Assembly: GCA_943329075.2 (NCBI GenBank)
Contig: CALQCM020000001.1
Span: 62,001-126,000, forward strand
Direction of reading: 5' to 3'
Length of the DNA stretch: 64,000 nt
From: Chitinophaga pinensis
Lineage (GTDB): Bacteria > Pseudomonadota > Gammaproteobacteria > Burkholderiales > SG8-41
The notes beneath the pieces are model-generated. The model did not search any database and had not been told where the DNA came from. It worked only from the letters and a program-made list of their open reading frames with translations. The stretch's first letter is position 1. Each line of letters opens with the position of its first letter. A program made the position numbers and the translations under genes. Shown one piece after another: positions 36,125 to 43,995 of this stretch.

Positions 36125-37043
36125 TGAATGTGCTGTGATTGATCACGTAGAGCGGCCGCTGCTTGGCCTCGTCGTAAGTCTTGCCCAGATAGATGCCGAG
36201 GATGCCGAGAATCGCGATGATGATGCCGCCGATAAAATAAACCGAAACAATCAGGCTGCTCCAGCCGGTGACGGACGAACCGTGGAACAGCGCCAGAAAC
36301 AGAATATAGAGGCCGTACAAAAACGCGCAGAATGCAATGCAGAAGCCGAACCGTATTGCCAGCCGCAGCGGCTTGTCCGAATAGGCGATGATGGTCTCGG
36401 CGCCGAGCCGCCACAGCCTGCCAAAGGTATAGGTCGACTCGCCGGCGAAACGCTCATCGTGCTGCACATCGATGCTGGAAGCGGGGAACCCCATCCAATT
36501 GATCAGGCTGCCGAAGAAACGCGAGCGCTCGCGCATGTTGCGATAGTTGGCAATGACCTTGCGCGAAACGATGCGAAAGTTGCCCGCCTGCGGATCGTAG
36601 TCCATGTCGGCCAGCCAGCTGAAGACGCTGTAGTACAGCCACGACGACAGGCGCTTCAACAGCGGATCGCTGCGCTTGCCGCGCCGCGCCACCACGATTT
36701 CATGGCCCTCCTGCGCCTTCGCATAGAGCCGCGGAATTTCTTCGGGCCGGTCCTGCAGATCGCAATCCATGACTACCACCCAGTCGCCGTCGCAATGATC
36801 GAGGCCCGCGGTAATGCCGTAGTGCTGGCCGAAATTACGGCTGAACTGGATGCCTTTGACGCGCGGATCGCGCTTTGCGAGTGCAACGATCAGCGGCCAC
36901 GAACGGTCGCCGCCGCAGTCTTCGACCAGCACGATTTCGAAATCCTCGGTCACGGATTCCAGCGCCGCCCTGAGCCGCCGGTACAGTTCTTCGAGGCAGG
37001 ACTCCGCGCGGTAGACGGGAATAACGACTGAAATATGGGCCAT
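36102..37043 (-). CDS. polyprenyl-phosphate glycosyltransferase (GtrB/ArnC-like GT2)
   Basis: 313 residues. The GT-A domain has ISVVIPVYRAES, NFGQHYGITAGLDHCDGDWVVVMDCDLQDRPEEIP (D-x-D-L-Q-D-x-P-E motif) and AGNFRIVSRKVI. Two C-terminal membrane helices (FGFCIAFCAFLYGLYILFL and YFIGGIIIAILGILGIYLG) are placed as in GtrB and ArnC. These enzymes load a sugar onto undecaprenyl phosphate at the cytoplasmic face. It starts 6 bases after msbA ends. Confidence 0.87.
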   Translation of the reverse strand: MAHISVVIPVYRAESCLEELYRRLRAALESVTEDFEIVLVEDCGGDRSWPLIVALAKRDPRVKGIQFSRNFGQHYGITAGLDHCDGDWVVVMDCDLQDRPEEIPRLYAKAQEGHEIVVARRGKRSDPLLKRLSSWLYYSVFSWLADMDYDPQAGNFRIVSRKVIANYRNMRERSRFFGSLINWMGFPASSIDVQHDERFAGESTYTFGRLWRLGAETIIAYSDKPLRLAIRFGFCIAFCAFLYGLYILFLALFHGSSVTGWSSLIVSVYFIGGIIIAILGILGIYLGKTYDEAKQRPLYVINHSTFNERSRPD

Positions 37044-37049
37044 GAAGCG

Positions 37050-38801
37050 TTACGCCGTTTCCTGCAATTTGAACTGGATATTGTAGAGTCTGGCGTAAAT
37101 GCCGTTTTTCGCCAGCAATTCGGTATGGTTGCCGGTTTCGGCGATGCGCCCGCGATCGAGCACGACGATGCGCCCGGCTTTTTCGATCGTCGACAGACGG
37201 TGTGCAATCACGATGGTGGTGCGGCCCTGCATCAAGGCATCGAGCGCCGCCTGCACGTGACGTTCGGACTCCGAATCCAGCGCCGAGGTCGCCTCGTCGA
37301 GTATCAGCACCGGCGCATTTTTCAGCAGCGCACGCGCGATCGCCAGCCGCTGACGCTGGCCGCCCGAGAGCTTGACGCCGTTTTCACCGACCATGGTTTG
37401 CAGGCCCTGCGGCATCTGGCGGATGAATTCCATCGCATGCGCGGCTTCAGCGGCGGCGACGATCTCCGCTTCACTGGTGTCGCGCATGACACCGTAGGCG
37501 ATATTGGCGGCGACACTGTCGTTAAACAGCACGACATCCTGGCTGACCAGCGCGATGTTGGCGCGCAGGCTTGCCAGCGTCAGCGTTTCGACGTCGGTGT
37601 CGTCGAGCAGGATGCGGCCCGCCGTCGGCCGGTAAAAATGCGGCACCAGATTGGCCAGTGTCGTTTTGCCGCTGCCCGAACTGCCGACCAGTGCCACCGT
37701 TTCGCCCGGATTGATGTTGAGCGTGATGCGATCGAGCGCCAGACGGTCCGGCGCACCGTAATAGAAGCTGACGTCCTCGAAGCGGATGTCGCCGCGCGTG
37801 CGTGCAATGGCGACGCAGCCCGGGTCTTTTTCGCTGGCCTGGTCGATCAACGCGAACACCGATTCGGCGGCGGCAAGGCCGCGTTGCAGGGGTTCGTTGA
37901 CACCGGTGATGCGCTTCAACGGCGAGGTCAGCATCAGCATCGCCGTAATGAAGGAAACAAACTCGCCGACGGTGGCGCGATTGCCGCCAGCCTGGCCGGT
38001 GGCGAAATAGATAATCGCGGCGAGCGCGATGCCGGCGAGCAACTGCACCAGCGGCACGCTGGCGGCCGCCGCCGTCGTCTGTTTCATCATCGAGCGCCGC
38101 ACCTTGTCGGTCTGCTCGGCAAACCGCATCGACTCGTACCGCTGGCCGCCGAACAGCTTGACCACCTTGTGGCCTTCGATCGCCTCCTGCAGTACCTGGG
38201 TGACGTCACCCATCGCCGCCTGCACCGCGCGGCTGGAATTGCGCAGGCGTATGCTGACCATGCGCACCACGCCGACGATCATCGGCGTCATCACCAGCGC
38301 CAGCAGCGTGAGCTTCCAATTCAGGTACAACATCCACGCCAGCAGTCCGATCAGCGCCACCGTATCGCGGAAAATAACCGTCAGCACGCTGGTCGCCGCA
38401 GCAGTGACCTGCGTCACGTCATAGGTCAGCTTTGAAATGAGATTGCCGCTGGCCTGGTCGTCATAATGCGATGCCGGCAGCGTCAGCAGCTTGTCGAACA
38501 TGACGCCGCGCAAATCCATCACCAGCCGGTTGCCCACCCAGTTGATCGAGAACGCACCGACATATTCGGCGCCGCCACGCACCACGATCAGCCCCAATAT
38601 ATAGAGCGGCATCCAGCGCACCAGCGATTCGTCGCGGTTGACAAAAGTGCCGTCGAGCAGCGGCTGCAGCAGTGCAGGCAGCGCCGGCTCGGTCAGCGCG
38701 ACAACCACCATGCCGAGCAGTGCAATCGCAAAAATTCGCCAGTACGGCATGACATAGCGCAGCAGGCGCAGATAAAGTTCGGAACTGGTCATTTGTCGCA
38801 T
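37050..38801 (-). CDS. msbA: lipid A export permease/ATP-binding protein MsbA
   Basis: 583 residues from ATG 38801 (GTG 38810 or ATG 38792 also possible). The exporter domain has six membrane helices. The ATPase domain has Walker A VGSSGSGKTTLANL, signature LSGGQRQRLAIARALL and Walker B VLILDEATSALD, then VIAHRLSTIEKA. The Q-loop and helix pattern, size and place in an LPS locus point to MsbA, which flips lipid A-core across the inner membrane. A related glycolipid exporter cannot be excluded. It heads the - strand operon. Confidence 0.85.
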   Translation of the reverse strand: MRQMTSSELYLRLLRYVMPYWRIFAIALLGMVVVALTEPALPALLQPLLDGTFVNRDESLVRWMPLYILGLIVVRGGAEYVGAFSINWVGNRLVMDLRGVMFDKLLTLPASHYDDQASGNLISKLTYDVTQVTAAATSVLTVIFRDTVALIGLLAWMLYLNWKLTLLALVMTPMIVGVVRMVSIRLRNSSRAVQAAMGDVTQVLQEAIEGHKVVKLFGGQRYESMRFAEQTDKVRRSMMKQTTAAAASVPLVQLLAGIALAAIIYFATGQAGGNRATVGEFVSFITAMLMLTSPLKRITGVNEPLQRGLAAAESVFALIDQASEKDPGCVAIARTRGDIRFEDVSFYYGAPDRLALDRITLNINPGETVALVGSSGSGKTTLANLVPHFYRPTAGRILLDDTDVETLTLASLRANIALVSQDVVLFNDSVAANIAYGVMRDTSEAEIVAAAEAAHAMEFIRQMPQGLQTMVGENGVKLSGGQRQRLAIARALLKNAPVLILDEATSALDSESERHVQAALDALMQGRTTIVIAHRLSTIEKAGRIVVLDRGRIAETGNHTELLAKNGIYARLYNIQFKLQETA

Positions 38802-38827
38802 GGGCGCCACAATAACAAAATTGCCCT

Positions 38828-38867
38828 ATAAAAGAAAACGGCGCCGCGGTTTTTGTCCGCAACGCCG
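38828..38867 (-). terminator. intrinsic terminator of the TonB receptor gene
   Basis: On the - strand a hairpin CGGCGTTGCGG / CCGCGGCGCCG with a 7-base loop (38839-38867) is followed by TTTTCTTTTAT. It lies just after the receptor stop at 38894, and separates it from msbA. Confidence 0.75.
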
Positions 38868-38893
38868 CTTGCCTTTTAACAAAACCGCGTGAT

Positions 38894-40996
38894 TCAGCGA
38901 TATGTGTACTCAAGCGTGACCGCGGCATTGCGACCGGGCAACGGATAAGCGTTAAAACGGTCGAGCACAAACTGGCTGCGCACCGCATAGTTATAGTAGT
39001 TGCGGTCGAACAGGTTGTTGACGGCCGCGGACATGCGCCACGCGCCCTGCTCATGCACCAGCTTGAGATCGGCCACCACATAGGACGGAATGGTACGGCC
39101 GAGATTGTTGCCCTCGTCGTTGTCCATGAACTGGCTGCCGACATAGGTGGCCATCGCGTTCAGCCGTGTTTTCGGCGCAAACGACCACGACGAGCCTACG
39201 TTCAGCTTGTGTTGCGGCACCAGCGGCACACGTTTGCCGGCAATCGCCACGCTGAACGTCGCGCCGGGCAGCACGCCTTCACGGAAACGCGCATCGGTAT
39301 AGGTGTAAGCGGCGCTCAATCTAAGCGATTCAACGACGTTCAAACGTCCTTCCAGTTCGATCCCGCGGCGACGCGAAGGCGGCAGATTGGTATTGCCCAC
39401 GCCGGTCGTGAACGGATCGAGGTGGACTTCGTCGGTCACATCGATGTTGAACAGAGTAGCCCGCGCCTGGCCGCGCGTCTGTTTGTACTCGGCACCCAAT
39501 TCGGTAACCAGATTGATCTGCGGACGCAGAAACTGAAACTGCGCGGTGAATGCAGGCGAGGTTTCGTAGGTTTCATCGACATTGGCGAAGCGATAGCTGC
39601 GGGCGAATTTGCCGATCGCCGCCAGTTGAGGCGCCAACTGGTAGCGACCGCCGATTTCCCACGCGGTAACGCTGACTGCCTGCGATGCGGGTGTCGCCCC
39701 CGAACCGAATGCACCGCCCGGGGCAGTGGCATCGTATACATCGCGGGCGTCGATGCCGAAACGCTCGCGGCGCCAGCCGCCCACCAGTGTCGCGTTCTCG
39801 GTGACGCGCAGGGTGTCGTGCATGTAAAAAGCGCGATTGCGCTGCTGTGCGTTGACCAGGTTGATCGGCCGGGTAATCGCGGCGGGGGCGTTCGATTTGC
39901 GCAAGCGATAGTCCCAGCGATATTCGTCAAAACCCGCCACCAGCGTATTTTCGCGCCCGAACATTGGCTGTGCGACGCGCACGCGCGGCGTAAACGACCA
40001 GACGTTCAATTCGACTTCGCGGTAATCCGGAAATCCGCTGAAGTCGAAGTACGAGTTCTGCTGCTTGTCGCGATAACCGCCGCCGAGGATGAATTCGGCA
40101 ACGCCGGCCTGCTGGCGCCAGTCCAGCGTGAACTGATTGCCGCTGCGCTGCGACCAGTCGAGCGGCGTGGCGGCGCCGCGGCGATCGGTTTCCAGCAGAT
40201 TGACACCGGTGCTCGGCTGCACCTGACGCGCGCCGGGCAGACGCAAGCCCTGATGGTCGGTGGCCGCCTTAAAGGCAATTTCGCCGCCATCAGTCATCCA
40301 ACGCATGTCTGCCATCGCATTGCTCTGGCGATTGCGATTGTTGGCGCGGTAACCGTCGGATTCGAAATTGCTGCCCGTGAAGTTGATGCCGGCGCGTTCA
40401 CCGCGGAGATTTGCGTTGAACTGGCCGTCGCGCGTGCCGTAGCTGCCGGCGCGCACGGACGCTGTAGCCGATTTTGCGCTGTCCATCGGCGAACGCGTGA
40501 TGATATTGATCACGCCGGCACTGGCGCCGTCGCCGTATAACACCGCACCACTGCCACGCATGATCTCGATGCGCTCAATGGCAGCGAATGGGATCGCCGA
40601 CCATTGCACACCGGATAAATCAACATCGACGATGCGCCGGCCGTCGAGCAGGATCAGCGTGTTCTGGCCGCCGGTCACGCCGAAACCGCGCAGATCGACC
40701 GTGGTGGTCGCCGCGTTGTTGCCGAAAAGATCGTGAATGGCGATGCCGGCCTGCTCGGACAACAGATCGGGCAGCGTCTTGGCGGCGCTGTTGCGAATGT
40801 CCTCGGCCGTGATCACGGTGACATTGACCGGACGCCCCGCATCGCGGTCGGCAAAACGTGTCGCCGTGACGACGACTTCATCAGCCAGCGACACCAACAA
40901 CGGTGCTTGCGCCACCGCGTGCGAAAAAACAAAACACATCCCGGCAGCCGATACCCCGGCCGCCAGTCTCCTGCGAACTACCTGGTTGAAAAACAT
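38894..40996 (-). CDS. btuB: TonB-dependent outer-membrane receptor, probably for cobalamin (BtuB-like)
   Basis: 700 residues from ATG 40996, preceded by a GAGGGAA ribosome-binding site. A signal peptide (cleavage after SHAVAQA) is followed by a TonB box-like DEVVVTATR, the plug domain (ITAEDIRNSAAKTLPDLL, LILLDGRRIVD, IERIEIMRGSGAVLYGDGASAGVINIITR) and a 22-strand-type barrel ending in the aromatic-ended VTLEYTYR. The substrate is inferred mainly from the cobalamin riboswitch in its leader. E. coli BtuB is shorter, at 614 residues. Confidence 0.85.
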   Translation of the reverse strand: MFFNQVVRRRLAAGVSAAGMCFVFSHAVAQAPLLVSLADEVVVTATRFADRDAGRPVNVTVITAEDIRNSAAKTLPDLLSEQAGIAIHDLFGNNAATTTVDLRGFGVTGGQNTLILLDGRRIVDVDLSGVQWSAIPFAAIERIEIMRGSGAVLYGDGASAGVINIITRSPMDSAKSATASVRAGSYGTRDGQFNANLRGERAGINFTGSNFESDGYRANNRNRQSNAMADMRWMTDGGEIAFKAATDHQGLRLPGARQVQPSTGVNLLETDRRGAATPLDWSQRSGNQFTLDWRQQAGVAEFILGGGYRDKQQNSYFDFSGFPDYREVELNVWSFTPRVRVAQPMFGRENTLVAGFDEYRWDYRLRKSNAPAAITRPINLVNAQQRNRAFYMHDTLRVTENATLVGGWRRERFGIDARDVYDATAPGGAFGSGATPASQAVSVTAWEIGGRYQLAPQLAAIGKFARSYRFANVDETYETSPAFTAQFQFLRPQINLVTELGAEYKQTRGQARATLFNIDVTDEVHLDPFTTGVGNTNLPPSRRRGIELEGRLNVVESLRLSAAYTYTDARFREGVLPGATFSVAIAGKRVPLVPQHKLNVGSSWSFAPKTRLNAMATYVGSQFMDNDEGNNLGRTIPSYVVADLKLVHEQGAWRMSAAVNNLFDRNYYNYAVRSQFVLDRFNAYPLPGRNAAVTLEYTYR

Positions 40997-41124
40997 GACG
41001 TTCCCTCGAATTGACGCACGCCCGCCGCGCACGGATTGATCGCTCGAGAAAACGCTTCGGGGAATTGAATTCGGACCGCAAAGGGCACCTCAACACCGCA
41101 TCCCCGCGGCATTTCCTCACCTGG

Positions 41125-41412
41125 GGCTCGAGGCCGGTCTACGGGCTTGCAAGATTTGACGCGCCGCCTTCCCGGGATTTGCAGCCCAGTGGCTTATGTG
41201 GCGCGCCCACGCTTGCTTACCGTTGCGGGGGCAGCACAAGAATTGGCACTACAGGATCGAGGATCGAGGATTGAGGATTCAGCGGAGTCAGGGCGCTGCG
41301 CGCCGCAAACCTGCTAAATCCTCAATCCTCAATCCTGAATCCTGTTCAACCGCACTTGTTTCCCGATTATCCCGCGCCGAAGAGTTCGGCACAGGCACCT
41401 GGAACCTTGTTG
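41125..41412 (-). promoter_or_regulatory. cobalamin riboswitch with a hairpin insertion in L5
   Basis: Read on the - strand, the leader holds the conserved core GCTGCCCCCGCAACGGTAAG (41235-41216), the P11 arm AAGCCACTGGG...CCCGGGAAGGC (41194-41166) and the 3' box AGCCCGTAGACCGGCCT. The 5' part has GGTTCCAGGTGCC and GGGAA. The P5 stem is ACAAG/CTTGT (41359-41355 with 41240-41236). L5 is normally about 7 nt but is 114 nt here, because a 95-nt hairpin is inserted. The element lies about 130 bases before the receptor ATG. B12 binding would lower receptor expression. Confidence 0.9.
41251..41345. repeat. 33-bp inverted repeat of GGATTGA units inserted in the riboswitch
   Basis: Arms 41251-41283 and 41313-41345 pair along 33 bases with one C-C mismatch and a few G-U pairs. 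They are made of iterated 7-mers of the type GGATTGA. The 29-base loop contains a smaller GGCGC/GCGCC hairpin. A related hairpin lies at 62737-62810, so this is a dispersed, probably non-autonomous element. No target-site duplication was evident. Confidence 0.85.
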
Positions 41413-41598
41413 CCGTGCACTGTCTCGGCGCAGCAACACATTGAGTTTAGCCGATAGCGGCCGGATGGCCTGCGGTTTTCAGGTCGATGCGGGAAATTGG
41501 GAAATATGACTGATGATCCAAAGACATTGCGCGGAGTGGTGACTCACTTGGAACCAAAGTTTTGATATCAAACCACATTCAATTGATTTCGTTAGATG

Positions 41599-41628
41599 TT
41601 GACTTAACAGGATTTTTCAAACTATAGT
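41599..41628 (+). promoter_or_regulatory. sigma-70 promoter of the zapB-like/zapA unit
   Basis: TTGACT (41599-41604) and TATAGT (41623-41628) are 18 bases apart, close to consensus. The expected transcript start is at about 41635, next to the ATG at 41636. Confidence 0.7.
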
Positions 41629-41635
41629 GCGATTT

Positions 41636-41836
41636 ATGGATGCTGAACTTCGCTCGCTCGAGGACAAAGTCAATCAAGTGGTCGCACTGTGCCAGCGCTT
41701 GCGCGCGGACAACCACACCCTGCGCCAGCAACTTGCCACCGCCTTGAACGACAACAAGCAACTCGCAGAGAAAATCGGCGTCGCCTCAACACGCCTTGAA
41801 ACCCTACTGACACAAATTCCGGGCGAAGAAACATGA
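41636..41836 (+). CDS. ZapB-like coiled-coil protein
   Basis: 66 residues from ATG 41636. Nearly the whole chain is a heptad-patterned coiled coil (ELRSLEDKVNQVVALCQRL, then ADNHTLRQQLATAL), as in the small TIGR02449/ZapB-type proteins encoded beside zapA in beta- and gammaproteobacteria. It probably helps organise the Z ring. There is no Shine-Dalgarno sequence before the ATG, and a strong promoter sits so close that the mRNA may be leaderless. Its stop overlaps zapA (ATGA). Confidence 0.75.
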   Translation: MDAELRSLEDKVNQVVALCQRLRADNHTLRQQLATALNDNKQLAEKIGVASTRLETLLTQIPGEET

Positions 41837-42141
41837 GTGCGGAACCCGCGGGCATGCAGATCAGCATCATGGGGCGCGATTTTCGCGTTGCCTGTGCGCC
41901 GGACGAACAACAATCGCTGCAGGAAGCGGTCGATTTCCTCAATCGCAAGATGCAGGAGATCAAGGATCAGGGCAAGATCAACGGCCTTGATCGCATCGCC
42001 ATCATGGCGGCGCTCAATATCTCGCACGAATTTCTGTCCGCGAAGGTCGGCAATTTTGATGTGTCCGAGTTTAAGCGTAGAATGAATTCAATCGAATCGA
42101 CGCTTGATCAGGCCATGGCCGATCAGGAAAAGCTGTTCTAG
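41833..42141 (+). CDS. zapA: cell division protein ZapA
   Basis: 102 residues, the usual length. The N-terminal globular part has QISIMGRDFRVACAPDEQQSL, and AVDFLNRKMQEIKDQGKI with ALNISHEFL leads into a C-terminal helix that forms the tetrameric coiled coil. ZapA bundles FtsZ filaments at midcell. The order zapB-like, zapA, 6S RNA is conserved in proteobacteria and supports the call. Confidence 0.9.
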   Translation: MSAEPAGMQISIMGRDFRVACAPDEQQSLQEAVDFLNRKMQEIKDQGKINGLDRIAIMAALNISHEFLSAKVGNFDVSEFKRRMNSIESTLDQAMADQEKLF

Positions 42142-42206
42142 GCGGCAGGTTACAAACCGGCGGATGGATGCACAGGCCGGCGCGCAACTTGCCGGCAATC
42201 ACGTTA

Positions 42207-42382
42207 ATCCCCTGCGGTGTTCGTCAGAGCCTTTAATTCTTTGAACCGATAATTAAACAACGGTAGCGAACCATTAGTGGTGCTGTTGTGCGCGTCCTAC
42301 GCGGACGCGCCTGATGCGCCCGGAACGCGACCACTTGGACCCTCGGTTCAAGAAGCGGGCTCAACGGCATCTGCGGGGGACC
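42207..42382 (+). ncRNA. ssrS: 6S RNA
   Basis: The ends pair: CCCCTGCGGTGTTCGTCAGAGCC near 42209 with GGCATCTGCGGGG near 42367. The middle contains the large single-stranded bubble flanked by helices that mimics an open promoter, and CTTGGACCCTCGGTTCAAG-like 3' elements resemble E. coli CCTTGAACCAAGGGTTCAAG. About 176 nt, and its place after zapA is the standard one. 6S RNA binds sigma-70 RNA polymerase in stationary phase. The exact ends are approximate. Confidence 0.88.
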
Positions 42383-42396
42383 TTATCTGTCACTAA

Positions 42397-42422
42397 AATG
42401 CGGCTTGCGCCGCATTTTTTTT
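42397..42422 (+). terminator. intrinsic terminator after 6S RNA
   Basis: The stem AATGCGGC/GCCGCATT with a TTGC loop (42397-42416) runs into eight T residues. It lies just after the 6S RNA and before the EVE-domain gene. Confidence 0.85.
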
Positions 42423-42455
42423 GTGACTGACTCATTGCAGGACAAGGGGCAAAAC

Positions 42456-42911
42456 ATGCGTTACTGGCTGATGAAATCCGAACCCTCCGAATTCGGCATC
42501 GACGACTTCGCCAAGGCGCCGGGCAAAAAAACCTCGTGGTTCGGCGTGCGCAATTATCTGGCGCGCAATTTCATGCGCGACCAGATGCAGCTCGGTGACC
42601 AGGCATTTTTTTATCATTCGAGTTGCGAGGTGCCGGGCATCGCCGGCATCGTTGAAATCTGCAAGCTCGCATATCCCGACGTCAGCCAGTTCGACCCAAA
42701 AAGCAAATACTTTGACCCCAAGGCCACGCTGGAGAAACCGCGCTGGTTCAACGTCGACGTCAAACTGGTGAAGAAGACCCGCCTGCTGCCGCTAGCCGAG
42801 CTGCGCGAACACAAAAAACTCGCCGACATGCCGCTTCTGCAACGCGGCAACCGGCTGTCGATCACGCCGGTCGATGCGGCCGAATGGAAATTCATCGTCG
42901 GACTGCTCTAA
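42456..42911 (+). CDS. EVE domain-containing protein
   Basis: 151 residues from ATG 42456 (AGGGGC upstream). MRYWLMKSEPSEFGIDDF is the EVE-domain start. SWFGVRNYLARNFMRD and GDQAFFYHSSCEVPGIAGI form the aromatic pocket. EVE domains bind modified bases in DNA or RNA, related to YTH and PUA folds. In many betaproteobacteria this gene is found near zapA and 6S RNA. Its cellular role here is unknown. Confidence 0.85.
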   Translation: MRYWLMKSEPSEFGIDDFAKAPGKKTSWFGVRNYLARNFMRDQMQLGDQAFFYHSSCEVPGIAGIVEICKLAYPDVSQFDPKSKYFDPKATLEKPRWFNVDVKLVKKTRLLPLAELREHKKLADMPLLQRGNRLSITPVDAAEWKFIVGLL

Positions 42912-42942
42912 ACAACACCCCCTATCCAAACGAGGACGTACC

Positions 42943-43938
42943 ATGGCCACTCCAAGAACCATCGACACCCACGCCCACTACTTTCCCGAGTCGTACATCA
43001 AGCTGATCGAGGAGCACGGCAAGCGCGTCGGCGCCACCGTCACCACGGACGACAAAGGCGTCACCTTCATTCAGGTCGGCCTGCATCTGCGCACCGGCCC
43101 GATCACGCGCCTCTTTATCGACCTCGACGCGCGCATCAAAGACATGGATCGCCGTGGCGTCGGCATGCACGCGCTCTCACTCACGCAGCCGATGGTGTAC
43201 TGGGCGCATGACGAGCTGGCGACGCAACTGTGCATCGCCTTCAACGATTCGATCAGCACCGCCCACCGCGCCCACCCCGACCGCTTCATCGGCTTCGCCT
43301 GCCTGCCGTTCCAGAACGCGCACCTCGCGCTCGAAGAACTCGAACGCGCCGCCAAACTGCCCGGCGTCAAGGGCGTCTACATGGCCACCGCCGTGCGCGA
43401 CAAGGAGCTGTCGGACCCGAGTTTCTTCCCCGTTTACGAGCGTATCGCCGAACTCGGGCTGCCGATCTTCCTGCACCCGATGATGATCAACAACGAGCGC
43501 CTGAAGCAGTTCTACCTGATCAACCTCTGCGGCAACCCGTTTGACACCGCCATCGCCGCCTCGCATCTGATCTTCGGCGGCGTGCTCGACGCCTTCCCGA
43601 AACTCGAAGTCAGTCTGCCGCACGCCGGCGGCGCGCTGCCGATCCTGCGTGGCCGCCTCGACCGCGGCTTTCACACGCGCAGCGAATGCAAAACCATTCC
43701 GCGGCCGCCGAGTGAATACCTCAAACGCTTCACCTACGACACCATCAGCTACAACGAAGACCAGATGGATGACCTGATCAAGCTGGTCGGCATCGACCGC
43801 ATCATGATGGGCAGTGATTTCTGTTTCGACATCGCCTATGAAGAGCCGGTCAAGTTCGTCAACGGCATGAAATCGCTCGACGAGGCGCAGCGCGAAAAAA
43901 TCCTCTGGGGCAACGCGGCGCGCTATCTCAAGCTGTAA
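42943..43938 (+). CDS. amidohydrolase family protein (ACMSD-like)
   Basis: 331 residues from ATG 42943, with GAGGA 10 bases upstream. The metal-binding TIDTHAHYFP (HxH) is at residues 9-11, PIFLHPMM has the third His near residue 183, LPHAGGALP the fourth, and MMGSDFCFD the catalytic Asp near 288. This is the 2-amino-3-carboxymuconate-6-semialdehyde decarboxylase-like subgroup, acting as decarboxylases or hydrolases in aromatic ring degradation. The substrate is unknown. Confidence 0.82.
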   Translation: MATPRTIDTHAHYFPESYIKLIEEHGKRVGATVTTDDKGVTFIQVGLHLRTGPITRLFIDLDARIKDMDRRGVGMHALSLTQPMVYWAHDELATQLCIAFNDSISTAHRAHPDRFIGFACLPFQNAHLALEELERAAKLPGVKGVYMATAVRDKELSDPSFFPVYERIAELGLPIFLHPMMINNERLKQFYLINLCGNPFDTAIAASHLIFGGVLDAFPKLEVSLPHAGGALPILRGRLDRGFHTRSECKTIPRPPSEYLKRFTYDTISYNEDQMDDLIKLVGIDRIMMGSDFCFDIAYEEPVKFVNGMKSLDEAQREKILWGNAARYLKL

Positions 43939-43995
43939 GCGGGAGTTCCACCGACACGCATCCGCGGCGTTTTGCGCGCGGGGCGGCAGGTGCGG

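Noticed and set aside
37035..38435. A 466-codon open frame on the + strand opposite msbA
   Set aside because: The - strand has all ABC ATPase motifs, while the + strand translation has no recognisable domain.
39053..40540. A 495-codon open frame on the + strand opposite the TonB receptor
   Set aside because: The - strand protein has a signal peptide, plug and barrel motifs. The + strand frame is a low-complexity shadow.
42141..42456. A tRNA or small protein gene after zapA
   Set aside because: The paired ends, bubble and conserved 3' part fit 6S RNA, and no open frame with a ribosome-binding site lies here.
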